From the NCBI GenBank assembly GCA_035041965.1, contig JAPYMA010000407.1:23085-87084 (forward strand): 64,000 nucleotides of DNA, read 5' to 3'. Position numbers and translations under genes: made by a program. How positions within the stretch are numbered: position 1 is the stretch's first letter; every line of letters starts with the position of its first letter. This document shows, piece by piece, positions 23,701-36,900 of this stretch. The notes under the pieces are model-generated. The model saw only the letters and a list, made by a program, of their open reading frames with translations. It was not told the DNA's origin and did no database searches. The stretch comes from Anisakis pegreffii. Taxonomy: Eukaryota; Nematoda; Chromadorea; Rhabditida; Anisakidae.

Positions 23701-26700
23701 CATTTTTCTTCAACTATCATTATTACCCTCGTCTCACATAATAATGCACTCCCCACTAAAAACATTCATGATAACACTCTGTTTTTCCAAAATATTTTTA
23801 AAAATTAGAACAATTCCAGTGGAGTCTATAATTTTGCATAATTTTTAAATAATTTACAGCTGAAACTTTTGCGAAAAAGCATTCATTTGAAAAATGCATT
23901 ATAGGACTTAACTCAACAACAACAACCGATCAATAGAACTTAATGAAGCAAGTGATTAGTTGAAACAATATTTCAAAGTGGTAACAGGTTTTCTCAGGAA
24001 ATCGCAACTCAGATGCACAATGCGCAAAACCTGAACTGATTAGCACTCAGCAATGATCATGTTCCACTAAAACGCACTCTTCAAATAAGTTTACTTGTCT
24101 GGTACAGCTTCAGTCATTCTTACGTGTAATTAAGATTGTTTCAATTAGGTCGGATTGTTTCATTAAGACTGATTATAATTTTGAAAGACTCATATGAATC
24201 GCTCCAGAGTTAGTTGATCCAGTCAACGAGATGTGCTTTGTGGGTTTAAGCAACCGGGAAGCGTTGATAACGGTTATTATATTAATGACAATGATCAGCA
24301 AAACATGGACAAGTATCTCGAGCTCGTTGAGAAAATGAAATTCGAAACTAAATAAGTGCATCAATGAAACCAAAGCGTTTCTGTTCCATGCGTGAAAGAA
24401 CAATTCAGAAAGTACTTCTAGCTGATCATTTGTCTCCAATTATAGTATTAACAATAATGAAACAAGTCTAGCAGATGTGTGACACTAAAATCATTCAAAA
24501 ATGAAACTATATTGCTAGCGAGAGTTCACATAATGGATGCGTTCGATGATAGGTGATGAATAAAGCGAAGAGCGCAATGTCAGTTTTAGACTAAATTGTA
24601 AAGAAGATTAGCAACAAAAAACAATTCGTCTGTGGACTTTAGCAGTCACCGATGCAACAGGAGCGTTGATGTAAGATGAATGAAATATAGCGATGATAGC
24701 TGAAGAAAAAAGAGTTTAATCAAAAGATGAAACGAACATAAATTAAACAGCGATAAACGTTTACGTGAATATTTTAGGGTTGTAAAGCATTCTCTTGCAA
24801 ATGTTGCATTTCATATGAATGAAATTTGGGTTCACGCGTACTACTACTATTTATATTTCATATGCGTACTGCTATATTTATATTACGCTATAACGTGGGA
24901 TTTTCGATTGAGTTTTATTTTTATCTTCACAATGAATTTAATGCAGTGTTGCGATCCGATTGAAATGAATCTCTCCATCGGTTACTAATCGTAAACGTTC
25001 TTTTTTCGCATCGCTTTCAGTTAGCTGTCAACATCAGTCGTAATGGTCATTTTTCGCTGGGTGCAGCAAAATGCGCTCAGTGAACAAATCGCTCGATCAT
25101 TTATTACGAGCAGCTTGGATATCCTATCCAATAAACCAAGCAGATTGCAAGATTGCAAGCAGAATATCTTCTAGTTCAAGAGAATTTATTAGTTTTTGCG
25201 GAGAGGGGAACCTATAGTGTAACTGAAAGAAGCACGAAATCTTTTTTTCAAAATTATAGCAATAGATGACAAGATTTTGCGAGCGAAAGATCCTTTCCGG
25301 CAATCATCTCTACGCGCAATACTCGTTTTGAATGTTTTTCAAGTGTAGGAACTCTTGGAATTGTTTCAAGGTAATATTCTATATGTTGAGTTGTTGATAT
25401 TGTTCATTCGTGAACGATATTGAAATGAATGCAAAAGGTGCTTCGGGAAAAGGCTGTGGAAAAATCTTTAAGATATTCTTCACAACTCCACACATGAATA
25501 GTTGTAATTTTGTGAAGTGCGTAAAACAAGACAGAAATACGATTAGTTTTGTTATAAGTGAAGTTGAAGAGGAAATAAAGAAACGTATTTAATTGCTGTG
25601 AAATGGGTCAATATAGCCAATAATTCCTTATTCTGAACGATGCGGAAATTTTGAGGATTGAGGCGTATTGGTGAAATAAAAATAGAGCATTTCCGGATTG
25701 AGCAAGGTCGTTTCAGATTAAATTACTAGTTCATTATTATTCAAAAGGATTTTCATTCTTTACGGAATAATTTCGAATCTACGATACTTTCAGTAATAAA
25801 CTTGCTAGTTTCTATCCACTCATATTACTTCGATCTCAGTTTACTTCACAATACATGAAACACGGATTAGAAATGAATTAGAAATGCTTCCAACACGGAT
25901 TATAAATGTGAAAAAAGAGGACATGACAAAAAAAAGAACTGATACCAACCTTATGAAAGCTGACACTAAAAATTTTCGAAAAGAACTTTTTAGGAACCAA
26001 AACAGGAACATTATAATAGTCTATACGTGCTAGACATGAAATAGAAGTGCCAAATCTTAACTATGAAGCAATAATATCCACAAACAGATCACGCGAATAC
26101 TATTGAATAATGCTTTTGTGATAATTATCAGTTGTGAGCGTAACAAATTATCACTGCCCCACTGCCATCCAATGATCGATGACTGCAACTGAGACGTTTG
26201 CAAATGGTTTACTCTGGATGAACACATTCATTTCTTCGTAGAAATATTTTGAAGGGATAATTTTTGATTTCATGACAATATTGATTTGAGGGCTTAGTGA
26301 GGAGGTCTGTTCGGAAGTATTGGTAGGGAAAGAATCTGAAGATGTTGTAAGATTTGTGGAAAGCGGTAGATTTGTGGTATATATGAGAAGTTAAGATGAG
26401 GATATCGAACATATTGAATTAAAAATTTAATGGCGTTGCTGAACCATTAATAAGTATGAGAAATCAATATTTCAAAATCATTTTCGCTCTGATCATTCCC
26501 AGTGATCAAATAAGAAATTCATCGAATAAACTGACAAAAACACGAGAATGCTGACAGCGTAAAACTGAAACGACTTTTCGGTCGTCGGAAAACAGTTTAA
26601 AACGTTCAATTAAATCGTTTTTCTTCTATAACAATGAAAATGGGTATCGTTACTGAATGGAACGATATTATCGGTGTTATCATCTATTGGTGTTTATTTA

Positions 26701-28023
26701 TAAGACACAAACTTGTTTACTTAATTCAACCTTCACAGCATTCAACTCTGACCATATTCATTCATTCAATCGGTTGTTTGCTTAAAGCGATTAAAATCCA
26801 CATATTTGCTCAAGAAAAATAGCACTCACATATTCAAATTAATGTTATTGTATCAACTCAATTAATCCATCCTCCTTGACTCATCCATCCTCACATTAAT
26901 ATAGTGGCAGCTTATTCAAACTATTGCAACTTCTCACTGTCAGATGACAAAAATTTAGGTGATGAAATCAATGCGATTAAAATCTACGAAAAAATTCATC
27001 GCGGTGACAAGAAAACAAACGCTAACTTTTTCGTTAAATGGAAGGACAACATCGATCAGGTAATTGAAATGTTTAACAGCGCTCTGCAGTGTATCCATAA
27101 AAATTAGCATATCCAAGTATTCAGCAACTTACATCAGCAAATGGGACCAAGATCCTTATCGTACGTCAGTGTTTTGGGTGTTAATCTTATAACAATTGGG
27201 AATTACCACATTATACTCACACTTCTATGTGAGGCGCAAGTATGGAAACAAAATATTGAGTAAATAGTTTTGCATTCTATAAATACACACCAGTAAATGA
27301 TGACATGATAATACTCCTGCATTCACCGTCGATATCCGTTTTCACTCGTTTGTGTCTGTTGTAAAAGAAAAACGATTTAATTGAGCACATCTCGCTATTG
27401 AATTGCTCACTAATAATATTTTCGTGTGAACATTTGGTGTTTTCGATTATACTTGTATAATATTATACGAACAACAAAATTTTAATTATAACTTACTCGC
27501 ACCAGCACCTTGTATTTAAAGCATAAAAAGATAAATATCATACAATATACTAATAACTTTTGGAGCGTAACTGATCGTAAATTGATATCTTGAAAAATCA
27601 CATATAACAAGGGCTAAAAGATATAAACGTATATTGAAAACTACTGAAAAAATTCGTAAATTTCTTGTTCTGCAAATGGAACATTGAAAATTCGTAAATT
27701 CATGAAAGGAATTCTTAAAAAAATTGAAACTAAAAAATAAAAATTATATCAGTTCGTAAATTCACTAAAGATTTACAAGAAAAATCAGTTTTTATCACAA
27801 AAGACGAATTTTTTTGCAAGACACAAACATCATACGTTATATTTACAAGCAACTAATTATTATCCAAACCGCGAGCGATCCCATAATGGTTATTTGGATA
27901 CAGTGGAAAGAAGAACATGTCATATTTTGGTGATTGATGGAATATCTGACGTTTTCAAGCTTGAAATAATGCATAAAATTTGAATATCACAGATCGAAAT
28001 CAGAGATCGCACGTCAAAGTGCT
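20765..28023. other. gene-poor intergenic region
   Basis: AT-rich DNA upstream of the mannosidase. Apart from the MITE at 23097-23461, no gene, RNA gene or repeat array could be supported. Open stretches at 24173-24439 (-, with a hydrophobic run) and 26904-27107 (+, ending near a GTAATT) lack start context, partners or family similarity. The mannosidase promoter should lie just above 20766, where tttcag abuts the ATG and could serve as a trans-splice acceptor. Confidence 0.5.
23097..23461. mobile_element. hAT-like non-autonomous element (MITE), copy 2
   Basis: 365 bp bounded by cagtgtttctcat and, inverted, ttcagaaacactg. Flanking 8-mers atctaaag and acctaaac agree at 6 of 8 positions. The internal sequence cgtggaaatagcaaattcct starts ~95 bp from the right end, exactly as cgtagaaatagtaaattctt does in the element at 16191-16931, so the two belong to one family. 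No transposase is encoded. Confidence 0.7.
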
Positions 28024-28473
28024 TTAAGGAATATGATTTGTTTGTGGTTGGTTGTGAATTACCGTAGTCCTTATCTTCAGAGGTCTCTCATCGTTCGGCA
28101 TCCGTTTTTTGAAAAACATTGTGAAAGCTTTATTCTTCTTTTCTTTATGATAACAATGTTGAATTTGTTTGCTAACTCTCTTACAATTAGACTCTAAAGG
28201 ATTGTTATCCATTCTCCAAACTTTATTCACCCGCGTGAATGCTTCAGCCAACCGCTAACTGTCAGATATAAACCTCAATTTCATTCTCGTCCTCATCTCT
28301 CTCTTTCCCTGTTTTATCGGGTGATTTTAATTTGAAAAGATTTTCATTTGAAACTACTACTGTTCCACCTTCAGTGAGATCTTCAATATCCTCTATGCTA
28401 CATGCTAAATTCAAAGGATCCACGAACTCCCGGATTGAATCTCCAATTTCATGAATCTCGTCTCCTTTTTCAA
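28024..28473 (-). CDS. possible 3' exons of an unidentified gene
   Basis: Two open stretches look exon-like. The first (28473 to about 28369, after ttgcag) encodes an acidic segment with EKGDEIHEIGDSIREFVDP. The second (28254-28024, after cagttag) starts RLAEAFTRVNKVWRMDNNPLE and ends in a basic tail and TAA. KVWRMDNNPLESNC resembles the end of a leucine-rich repeat domain, but this is only a motif impression. Joining them needs a GT donor near 28368 or 28355 and the frame is not certain. No upstream exon was found; the bacterial-type patch lies directly upstream. Confidence 0.3.
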
Positions 28474-28806
28474 CTGCAATTGCATTGCAGTGGTTTCAAC
28501 ACACTGACTGGGCATATGCTGGAATCCCATCTTCGGCAAAAATGGAGCCCAGAGAGGTTGTCCCAGGGAGAAAGTACCGGCAGTGCCACCCATACCGTTG
28601 TGGCCTGGCATCTGCATAACCGTGCACATCCCGAATAGGCTCATCGGACATGCCTGGGACTGCTGAATCTCAGTCGCGAGTATGGTACCGGCAGGCTGGA
28701 AAAGGTCAGCAGGCACTGTTACTGGAGCGGCCATAGGGACAGGTGATCCTGAATCTGCTGATAAACCATCGGGACAGGCAACGGGATAATGCCTCGGATA
28801 ACTCAT
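28474..28806 (-). pseudogene. bacterial-type ORF fragment, weakly PAAR-like/DUF4280-like
   Basis: A reading frame starting MSYPRHYPVACPDG at 28806 runs leftward with base composition unlike its flanks. A segment SQACPMSLFGMC recalls the PFGMC segment of DUF4280 proteins linked to type VI secretion, but the following proline-rich part is out of pattern, as if frame-shifted. It is divergent from hicA, whose start lies 32 bp away. The left border with animal DNA is not sharp. The family assignment is a guess; the bacterial look is better supported. Confidence 0.3.
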
Positions 28807-28837
28807 CTTTTTTCATCCTTTATGAATCAACACAGCA

Positions 28838-29029
28838 ATGAAATCTATGAGATCTGTTGACCTGTTGAAAGAACTGAAAGCCGCAGGGTGCAAGTTACGA
28901 CGACACAACGGTGGGAGTCACCAAATATGGTGGTCGCCCATTACAGGAAAAACATTTCCTGTGCCGCATCCGAAGAAAGATCTGCCGCTGGGGACAGTTA
29001 AATCAATCAAGAAGATGGCCGGGATTTAA
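28838..29029 (+). CDS. hicA: HicA-like toxin of a HicAB toxin-antitoxin module
   Basis: In bacteria HicA is a small mRNA interferase held in check by HicB. The ORF is uninterrupted, 63 aa, the usual HicA length. It shows the family landmarks: an N-terminal helix beginning SVDLLKEL, the glycine-serine-histidine motif with the active-site His near residue 28, and a C-terminal VPHPKKDLPLGT segment. The ATG at 28847 fits the usual start as well as 28838. There are no introns. Base composition is near balanced, against strongly AT-rich flanks. A decayed hicB-like frame follows at once, the classical gene order. Whether it is expressed in the animal cannot be seen. Contamination or misassembly is the rival explanation. 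Confidence 0.85.
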   Translation: MKSMRSVDLLKELKAAGCKLRRHNGGSHQIWWSPITGKTFPVPHPKKDLPLGTVKSIKKMAGI

Positions 29030-29032
29030 TCC

Positions 29033-29430
29033 CTGCTGACTATGGACGTAAAATTTATGTTTGCAATTCAGTTAGTATTAAATCGGCTGTAAATTCATAT
29101 GCAGCATTTGGTATTACTGTAGCTGTATTTGACCAATTCAATAACGGTTGCATTTCTGCCGCAGATGAACAGGCTGATATTGCGTTAATGGCACGCGAAG
29201 CCATCCCGAGCATGGCTGAAGAAATGATGTTAAACGGTGAGCATTCTGTTGAGGATATTACTGATGCTGGATTTATGGTACAGTATTATGCCAATGCTAA
29301 TTATGCGCACTGAGATACCTAGTTCATGACTGATGTCGATTTGACATATTTTGAAGGCAAGTAACAACGTCTGAATTGTATCTTGCCGGATTTGCTGATT
29401 AAAGCCTGATGTGTAATTCAAGATAAGTGT
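29033..29430 (+). pseudogene. hicB: decayed HicB-like antitoxin
   Basis: A frame starting just after the hicA stop (about 29024) encodes a HicB-type body: FGITVAVF, a GCISAADEQADIALMAREAI stretch (~29137-29196) and an EDITDAG segment. It then hits TGA at 29311. Beyond this the same frame keeps resembling the usual HicB C-terminal half (DVDL, FEGK, a following LPDLLIKA) but is broken by TAG at 29320, TAA at 29362 and TGA at 29407. No clear ATG is seen at the N-terminus. So it is a pseudogene with at least four in-frame stops. It would normally supply the antidote to HicA and repress the operon. Confidence 0.8.
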
Positions 29431-32400
29431 CTCATTAAAATTGTTTAAAACGCGGTGGTTTGTCAAATCTCGATATCCTGGGGTTTTTCAGAATATAGAT
29501 CACGGAAGATTCAGAACTCGGGATTTCAGGATCCCCTGAAAACATTAGTTAGGAATAATGAACATTATTACGCCTCACTGAAACAGTACAATTTTATTGT
29601 ACTTCTACATTGATGTTCAAATCGACTGTCGACTGTGTCATTATTATCATTTCGCAATAGTTCTGCTGAAGAGTATTTCCGTTTCGACCGCTTCAAACGA
29701 AAAATTTTTGTCGGAAGTGTTCGTCTAGAGTACGGATTATCGTAAATCGAACGTTTGTAAGTCGACATTATCAATGTTTAGAAGTTTCATACTGGATGAA
29801 ATTGTCACCGTAACAATGCCGCTTTTGAAAATAGGAGTCGGAAGAGAACATTTATTGTCAATAAGAAAAAGCACTTCGTCAATGAGTCATCGGAAAGAGC
29901 GTTTTGATATGGTTTATGTATTAAAATGGAGAGTATTTGCGAAGGCGATCATTAAAAAGTGTGGGATTGAACGGCGAATAACGGCGAATGTTTTATGGTT
30001 CACATATCATAACGAATGGTTCCATTAAAAGCGAAATAATAATTTGTGGTTCCCTCTGATTTGTTTAAATCTCACAGAGGACGAATCATAATTGTAGAAA
30101 AACTGCGCCGAATCGCGCTTCACTGCCTCGCTATTATGCATATGTTCAGTAGTGTTTATTCAAGCAGTACGTCGAGAAGGAATAATTTCGCAAAACGAAA
30201 TAATTGCTTATGGTAGTGATAGTGCAGAAGGTGATAGCAGTACCTGGCAATTCCTGAAAAGTATAAGACTGCTGTTGTCCAACAAATTATGATATGATGA
30301 AAAGTTACGATTGTGACATTACAAAACTGCAACTGACTCTCAAGTGCAAACTAAATAAAATGATACAGTTACTTAACAACTAAATAGTCACTAAACAAAA
30401 ACTATGAGTTTCTCATTCAAGTGATTACTGTTAAATGGCTGGAGCATGACCCGCCCATATGCAGATCCGAACATTCGACTGAGGTGAATCTCTAATCTTG
30501 CATGCAAAACGTGATGAATAGAACAAAATTCATTTAGCTGCTATTTTGTGAACTGACTTCTAGATTGAATGACCTCGAAGTTGTGTTCGCTGTATTATCC
30601 ACAATGCACCAGATATAAGTCCAACAGAAATATCATCAACAGAAAGCGTATTCATGACAAAGAAGAAGAGATGAAGAGTGGCTCATTCAGCTGCATTAAA
30701 TTATCAACATTTTAAAGCAACTATTAATCAGCAATTCAACAAATACTTCGAACAATTCCTGTAAAGAAGTGCTGAGCGTATAAGACGCTTTTCTTTTGAA
30801 ATTCATCTTATGAACAAGCGCACTGATTAATTTCGATTCAAAGAAATGTTATTTCTCAAATCGAGCAATACTGATCAGTTGATGTTTATCAACATTGATC
30901 ACCGACCGAATGAAACCAAAAGAATTTATTGTTAGCTGAAGTGGAGAACAATTATTAGTACACTGAAATTTTTATAAATTAGTACAAAACGAGAACACAA
31001 ATGGAACTAGTGAAAGTGTAACCAGTGATTTAGTTGCCGAATTGGTACGAAATAAAAACATAAATTTATTCATGTTTATGGGTGTGAAACAAGTCGTTAA
31101 TATCATATTGAATACATATCGACATTCGATTTGGAAATGTCATCCATTCTTTATATATTGCTGCTTTCGCTCTATTTCTGAACCAACAATCATTTTATTT
31201 TTCGAAGTTTCCGTCGTACAATCACAAAATCCAGGAACAAAATCTTTTTCCGGTAATGGACACGAAAAAAAGTTACTCCTCTCATTGATAATTCACTAAA
31301 AAGATATTCTTGTTCCGCTGAAAATAGTCCGCTATTAGTTCCGCTAACGAAAAAGTAGCGAGAACTTCCACTAAAAGTACCGCTAACCAGAAAAATTAGC
31401 AGTATTGTTCACTAAAAAGCTATTTAAAAATAGCATCCATAAGCAAGAGTGATAAACAAGAATGATAGAATGATAAGCATCCATAAGCAAGAAAGATAAG
31501 CTAAGGCAAGAATGAACCCGCTAATAGCTACTTTCAAATCCTCCCTCAAACACTGTGCAATTGCACTGCTTATTCGCCTACAGAAAACCTTATCACACCA
31601 TTTAATATTTTAAAAATTTCTTATGAATCATTAGAGAACAGATAATCGTTGCAGCAATAATCACCAGTCAACAATTAAAAAAGAAAACAATTTCAATAAT
31701 AATAAAGGTATGAAGCGAAGACTGTCGCAACATTGGTTTGCATTCTCTCATCCTTTTTATCTTAACTCTTATCGATGTTGCCAATGTACATCGCACAGTT
31801 ACTGAGATCATTCATACAAACGCATTCAGACTCTATGCATCACCTTTACAAACACATTCAAGTCTTATGCATCATTCTTATGGATGCTTTCTGATCTCAG
31901 ATATGCAGTATCACGTCATCCAATTCACATCTTTTTTTGTAGCTTTATCTTAATACCCATCAATTGCACAAAAATGTAACAATTGCGAATATGGTGAATT
32001 ATTTTCTGCTTATCTATCTGAAAATAGCAACAAAATCTTTTGCACTATCGATGCACAAAGACTGTTTATTGATCACTTGTTGTATTTTTATTTCCTAATC
32101 CTAAACTCATCGTTCCGCATATTATTCTCTTCACTGAATCACGCCTCAATAATTCAATATCATAACTCGAAATATCTTTCCTCCAAAAACGTTCATCAGT
32201 TTTGAAAGCATCAACATTTCGACCAAATTCAGGTGTTTCAACGTTTTTTGCCAGTATTCATCTCCCAAACCGTTGTAACAAATGAATACGCTTGCGCAGT
32301 TTTTTCATTATAGTATTATCATTAATGTGATTATCATTGATATTATCACTATTGTCAACTCGATCGCCATTCATTGTTCTCCTCCCGAATCGTCATTGTA

Positions 32401-33975
32401 ACTCTCATCATTTCCATTTTATTTATTACTGAAGTGTCTATTCCGTTTACTTATTTCATCAAGTGAACAAAATCTGTGCAGTGAAAGGCTATCACATCAT
32501 CATCGCCACCATACAGCCAATGCAAATCTACCAATTCACTAAGACGATAGTAAAGTTCAAAAATGAGAACAATCAACTGGCGACAGCCCACATTACACTT
32601 TCTCATTCTCTTTTAAAAACATCAACACGTTGAGCATTTCAAAATTTTGGATAGTCTGCATCTTGTTGTATCGCCTATCTCACGATCAGACCCCTTATGA
32701 CTGAAATCAGCAAACATCACACCTATGAGTGGGAATGATTCTAAAACAAATCCGCAAAACTACTATTCCATCTCATCAACCTGCACAATTTCTTAGGTAT
32801 TGAAAAAAAAAAGGTTAATAATAGCTTGACCAAAGCCATGAAGAATACCAATGTTAAGAGGATAGATGCTCTACTGGAAATTATGAAGTGAATGAGTTCG
32901 AGAACCTTAGAAGTGGTGTTTAAGGACTCAGGAAATCTGTCAATGTACAGGGATGGTAATTTAGGGTGCCCTCAAAGGTATACCATTCAATCTTAGCGAT
33001 TCCATAGCCTTCATACCAATTAGGCGAAATGTGAAGTCATGACCCATCTCAACCATTCCTCTATGAATTGCGTTCACCGAATTCAAATCGTTCCTGTTCT
33101 GAAACTTGCAACGTTGTCGATGAAAGGGTTACCGTTTAGGTGTATCAGCACGCCATCTTACGTATTGCTTTCAAAATTGCTGATTGAAAGTCTTCATTTC
33201 GTTGAGTGACTATAATTCTACTTGCAGTATAACTAAAGCAGGTTTGATCAAAAATCGCCTTGGTAGAACTCAGTTCAGCCAGCTGTCAGTGATTTTCACA
33301 TTCAGATGTACGATGAGTGGGAATAATCCTACAACAACCAGCTTACTGCACCAATCGATCATGGATTAGGAGAGCGGAACAGGAAATGAGTTTGTTGTTA
33401 GGCTTATTGTTAGCGTTCCTTTCGAATGAATCATTTCAGTGGTTCTCTCAGTGAAATGTTTTTATTTTGAACATTTTACAATGAGAATTCAGTTCAGTTT
33501 ATGCAACAAAGACATTATAATTTTCTAAAATTTCACTCTGACAATAACAACAGTAACAAATTAACAACAACGAACTGTTAGAATATGATTTTGTACTGAT
33601 AATATTCATTGTCACTATTCTTGATTTCATAAAACCCATCAAAAATGAATCTTTGAGCTTCCTTTGAAAAACATTCCTTCAGTAATTACAATACAAGTGT
33701 AAATTCGAACTCACTGAAAAACTGGTAGGTTAATGAGAAATCACAAGACAACCGATTAATTTGCAGAGGTAATGAGGAATACAATGATTTTTTGTGAAAG
33801 GAATCCTAACTGTCAAATGATATGACCTATTGTGCAATGATGGTATAATGAAAGCATAAAAAACAGCGATAATAAACATATCATCAACAACAATAACAAC
33901 AATAGTAACAACCCAACAAAAAGTATCAACAAAAGTAACAATAACAACAATCAGTGCGAGTGTTCAAACATCGCA
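29431..33975. other. intergenic region without recognised genes
   Basis: AT-rich sequence between the bacterial-type patch and the RRP5 stop codon. Open stretches at 29568-29774 (-), 29774-30028 (+) and 31042-31299 (+) show no start or splice context nor family similarity. AAC/AAT-rich runs at 33880-33955 probably belong to the RRP5 3' flank. Confidence 0.5.
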
Positions 33976-36900
33976 TCATAAATCCATTTTCTCAGTGATA
34001 TCCTCGATGAAGTGCACAGCACGTTCTCGCACCTGTAAATGAAAATATGCAACGTCGTCAACATTTTACTATCATAAGAACATTCACTGTAATTATTCAG
34101 CTGAACTTATTTACAAAATCACCAACCAGTTTCTGCTGCTCTTCACTTCCGAACTTCTGTTCCATGTCGATCCATTTCTTGAAGAATACTCTCATTTTAT
34201 GAGTTCCCAATTTCAGTGAAGTGACACGATCGAAAACTTGCCTTAATTATCAACATCATTTGCTTGAGATCGCTGAGATAAAGAAAAAATTTTACTTTCT
34301 CATCAAAATTGCATAGGCAAAGGAAGAGTGAACTAAATTATATTATTTTTCTATAATTATAAATTCACTGATCTTATCATTATTCCGTTTGAGAAATAAA
34401 ACTAAATTTGAGAGATAAGATTAAAGTATATTAGAAGTAAAATACACATTTAAAATATTCATACACGCATAATTATAAATTCACCTCGCTTCACTGATCT
34501 TATCATTCTTGATCAGCATATCAAGATAAACCGACCAAACATCAACTTTACGCGGATACGCACTGAGAATACTCTCAAAGAGCGTCTTCCCTTGTTCACT
34601 ATCTCCGTATTTATATTCCATTTGTGCGAATCGATTTATCACATTCACATCTGCAATGAATGAAGTGAACAATTTTCACTACATCAAAAGCCTCAAAGAT
34701 CTGCTGTTGCTGCTGCTCACTTTATTGTACGAAACAATATTTTGACTAGGATTCAACCGTGATCTTCACTGATCTCTTAATAGATTTTGTAGATTTATCA
34801 AAAACATTCCAAAAAACAAATATTCACAATTGCAATGACGTGTGTAATTTCATCCAAAGTCTTCAATGTTGTTCTTCCCAACCAGTGCCTTATCAGTAAG
34901 ATCTATTTCAACAGATTACTGTGTAATAAAATAAGTCATAAGCTTACGATGCTTTTGCGGTAGAGATTTAGTAGCTCTTTTCAGTAAGTCTCTGGCTTTA
35001 TCAAACCGCTTCGTTTGCATCAAATGTTGCCCATACACGAACCACACATCCAAGTCGTCATGTCGGAACTTCTTCAACATTTCCTCCAATAAATTGTCCA
35101 CTTCCTGAAAATGGATTGTTTTCGATACGTTTTATTTTCATGAAGATATTTTATTTTAATTAAGATATTTCATCTTCACTCATATGACTAAGATATTTCA
35201 AGATATATTAAAATATTATATGACTAACAATAAGATGAGATATTTTATTTTCAAAACGTCACGAGAATCTTCAATTTAATGCATAATTGCTAAGCAGCAC
35301 AAACTGATATTTAACAAACCTCATCTTTGTGAACGTTTTGATAGATTCGTACCATCTGTTTGTACATTTTTAATGAGTCTGAGTTGGTGATCGCCCGATC
35401 AAAAATAGACTTCAACGAATCAGCATTACCAAACGACAGCTCTAAATTCAGATAGGCCGTCCAAACATTGAAAATCTCTTCTTCTTCACTGAAATAATGA
35501 TGCTGTTAACATTACTGAGTTCATTGAAAAACTGTTTTGCTCAGCAACGTAATTTATTTCATAGCAAAGGAACAGTTTCATTTAGAACAAAGATAAATTA
35601 GCATAAAGAACTATCTAAAATTGCGATTGACCAACAAAGTGAAATCTTCTGCATGAGATTCAAATTTCTCCAGTTTCGCTCAAGAATGCATCCGATAAAT
35701 GAATGCTTTCGAAAAGATATCCTTTTGTCGTTCAACCATGTAAATTTTGAAATATGATTCAACTCATTGTGCGATACGTTGTTGATCGCAAATTTGATAA
35801 AGTGAAATCGAAAAATGTAATGCCGAATCAAATGAAACCAACCGATAGTTGATAACACTCAGCGCTCTCTCCGCAATGGCTCTTGCTTTCTCGATATCTT
35901 TTTGGCTCACGAAGAACGATATGTAACTGAATTAGCAAAATCAGTTATTCTGCACTTCGCAATCGTTATAAAGACGATTCTTCAGGAATCTACGCAAACA
36001 TATTCGATCACTCTGTTATTGAAATAACTGACTTTGAAAGATTTAAAGGCAGAAACTCTTCCACCCACAACAAGAACACTGTCAAAATATCACAAACCGT
36101 ATCCAGAGTTCTGATGAATTCGGACTTCCGGTTAAAAGTCGATCGAAATCCGCTTGTGATTCCGGTTGAACATTCTTTTCAATGAGTCGTTTCTCTCGTT
36201 CCGAAAGCTCTTTTTCTTTTGCAATTTCACGCTCTTTCTTCGCTGGAAAAATAAATATGAGTGACTGATAATATATCTGTTCCAGTCAAACTGGTTTATT
36301 CCTAGGAGTAGACAAGAGCGGTTTCAAAAAGTATGCGCACAATGAAATAGAACAGCTTTCGAAAAAATAAAGTTTCCTGGCAATGGAGAAAACGCGGTAA
36401 AAGGAATATCGTGAATTTATGCATGATCTGAACTTGAGACAAATCGTGTTAATCGTATATTGAAAGTAAACGGGTGTCAACTGAATTTATGAAGTGAAAT
36501 TTTTAAAGAGTTGTCAACACTTAAACCCATATTACTCGCTCTCCAATCAACCCATAACCATCGCGTCTGATGAAACCTAACAATAAGGATTCAGATAATG
36601 AATAAAGATCGCAATATAATCAAAACGCACTTAATGGTTTCTTCCTGATTTCCGTATTTTCTCCATCACTCTCACCACCCTTTTTCACGGCCGTATCATT
36701 TTCACTTTCTATTGTTCCAATGAGTTTTCCATTTTCGCTCTCGCCAATTTTAGCGACTTTCATCAAATCGGCTGGCGTGAATCCACTCAGTGACCAGTCC
36801 AAACCTGGATCTGCTACCTGCAAAAATTCCTATTAAGTTTTTGACTTCCACATATGTCGAAGAGATCTGCACCAAAACATGAACAACCCCGGGCAGGGCA

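Noticed and set aside
24173..24439. Membrane-anchored N-terminal exon for the mannosidase
   Set aside because: A better signal-anchor exon with ATG and splice signals lies at 20764-20660, closer to the catalytic exons.
29774..30028. 84-codon plus-strand ORF next to the HicAB relic
   Set aside because: Composition is like the local intergenic DNA, and there are no bacterial or eukaryotic family features or promoter signs.
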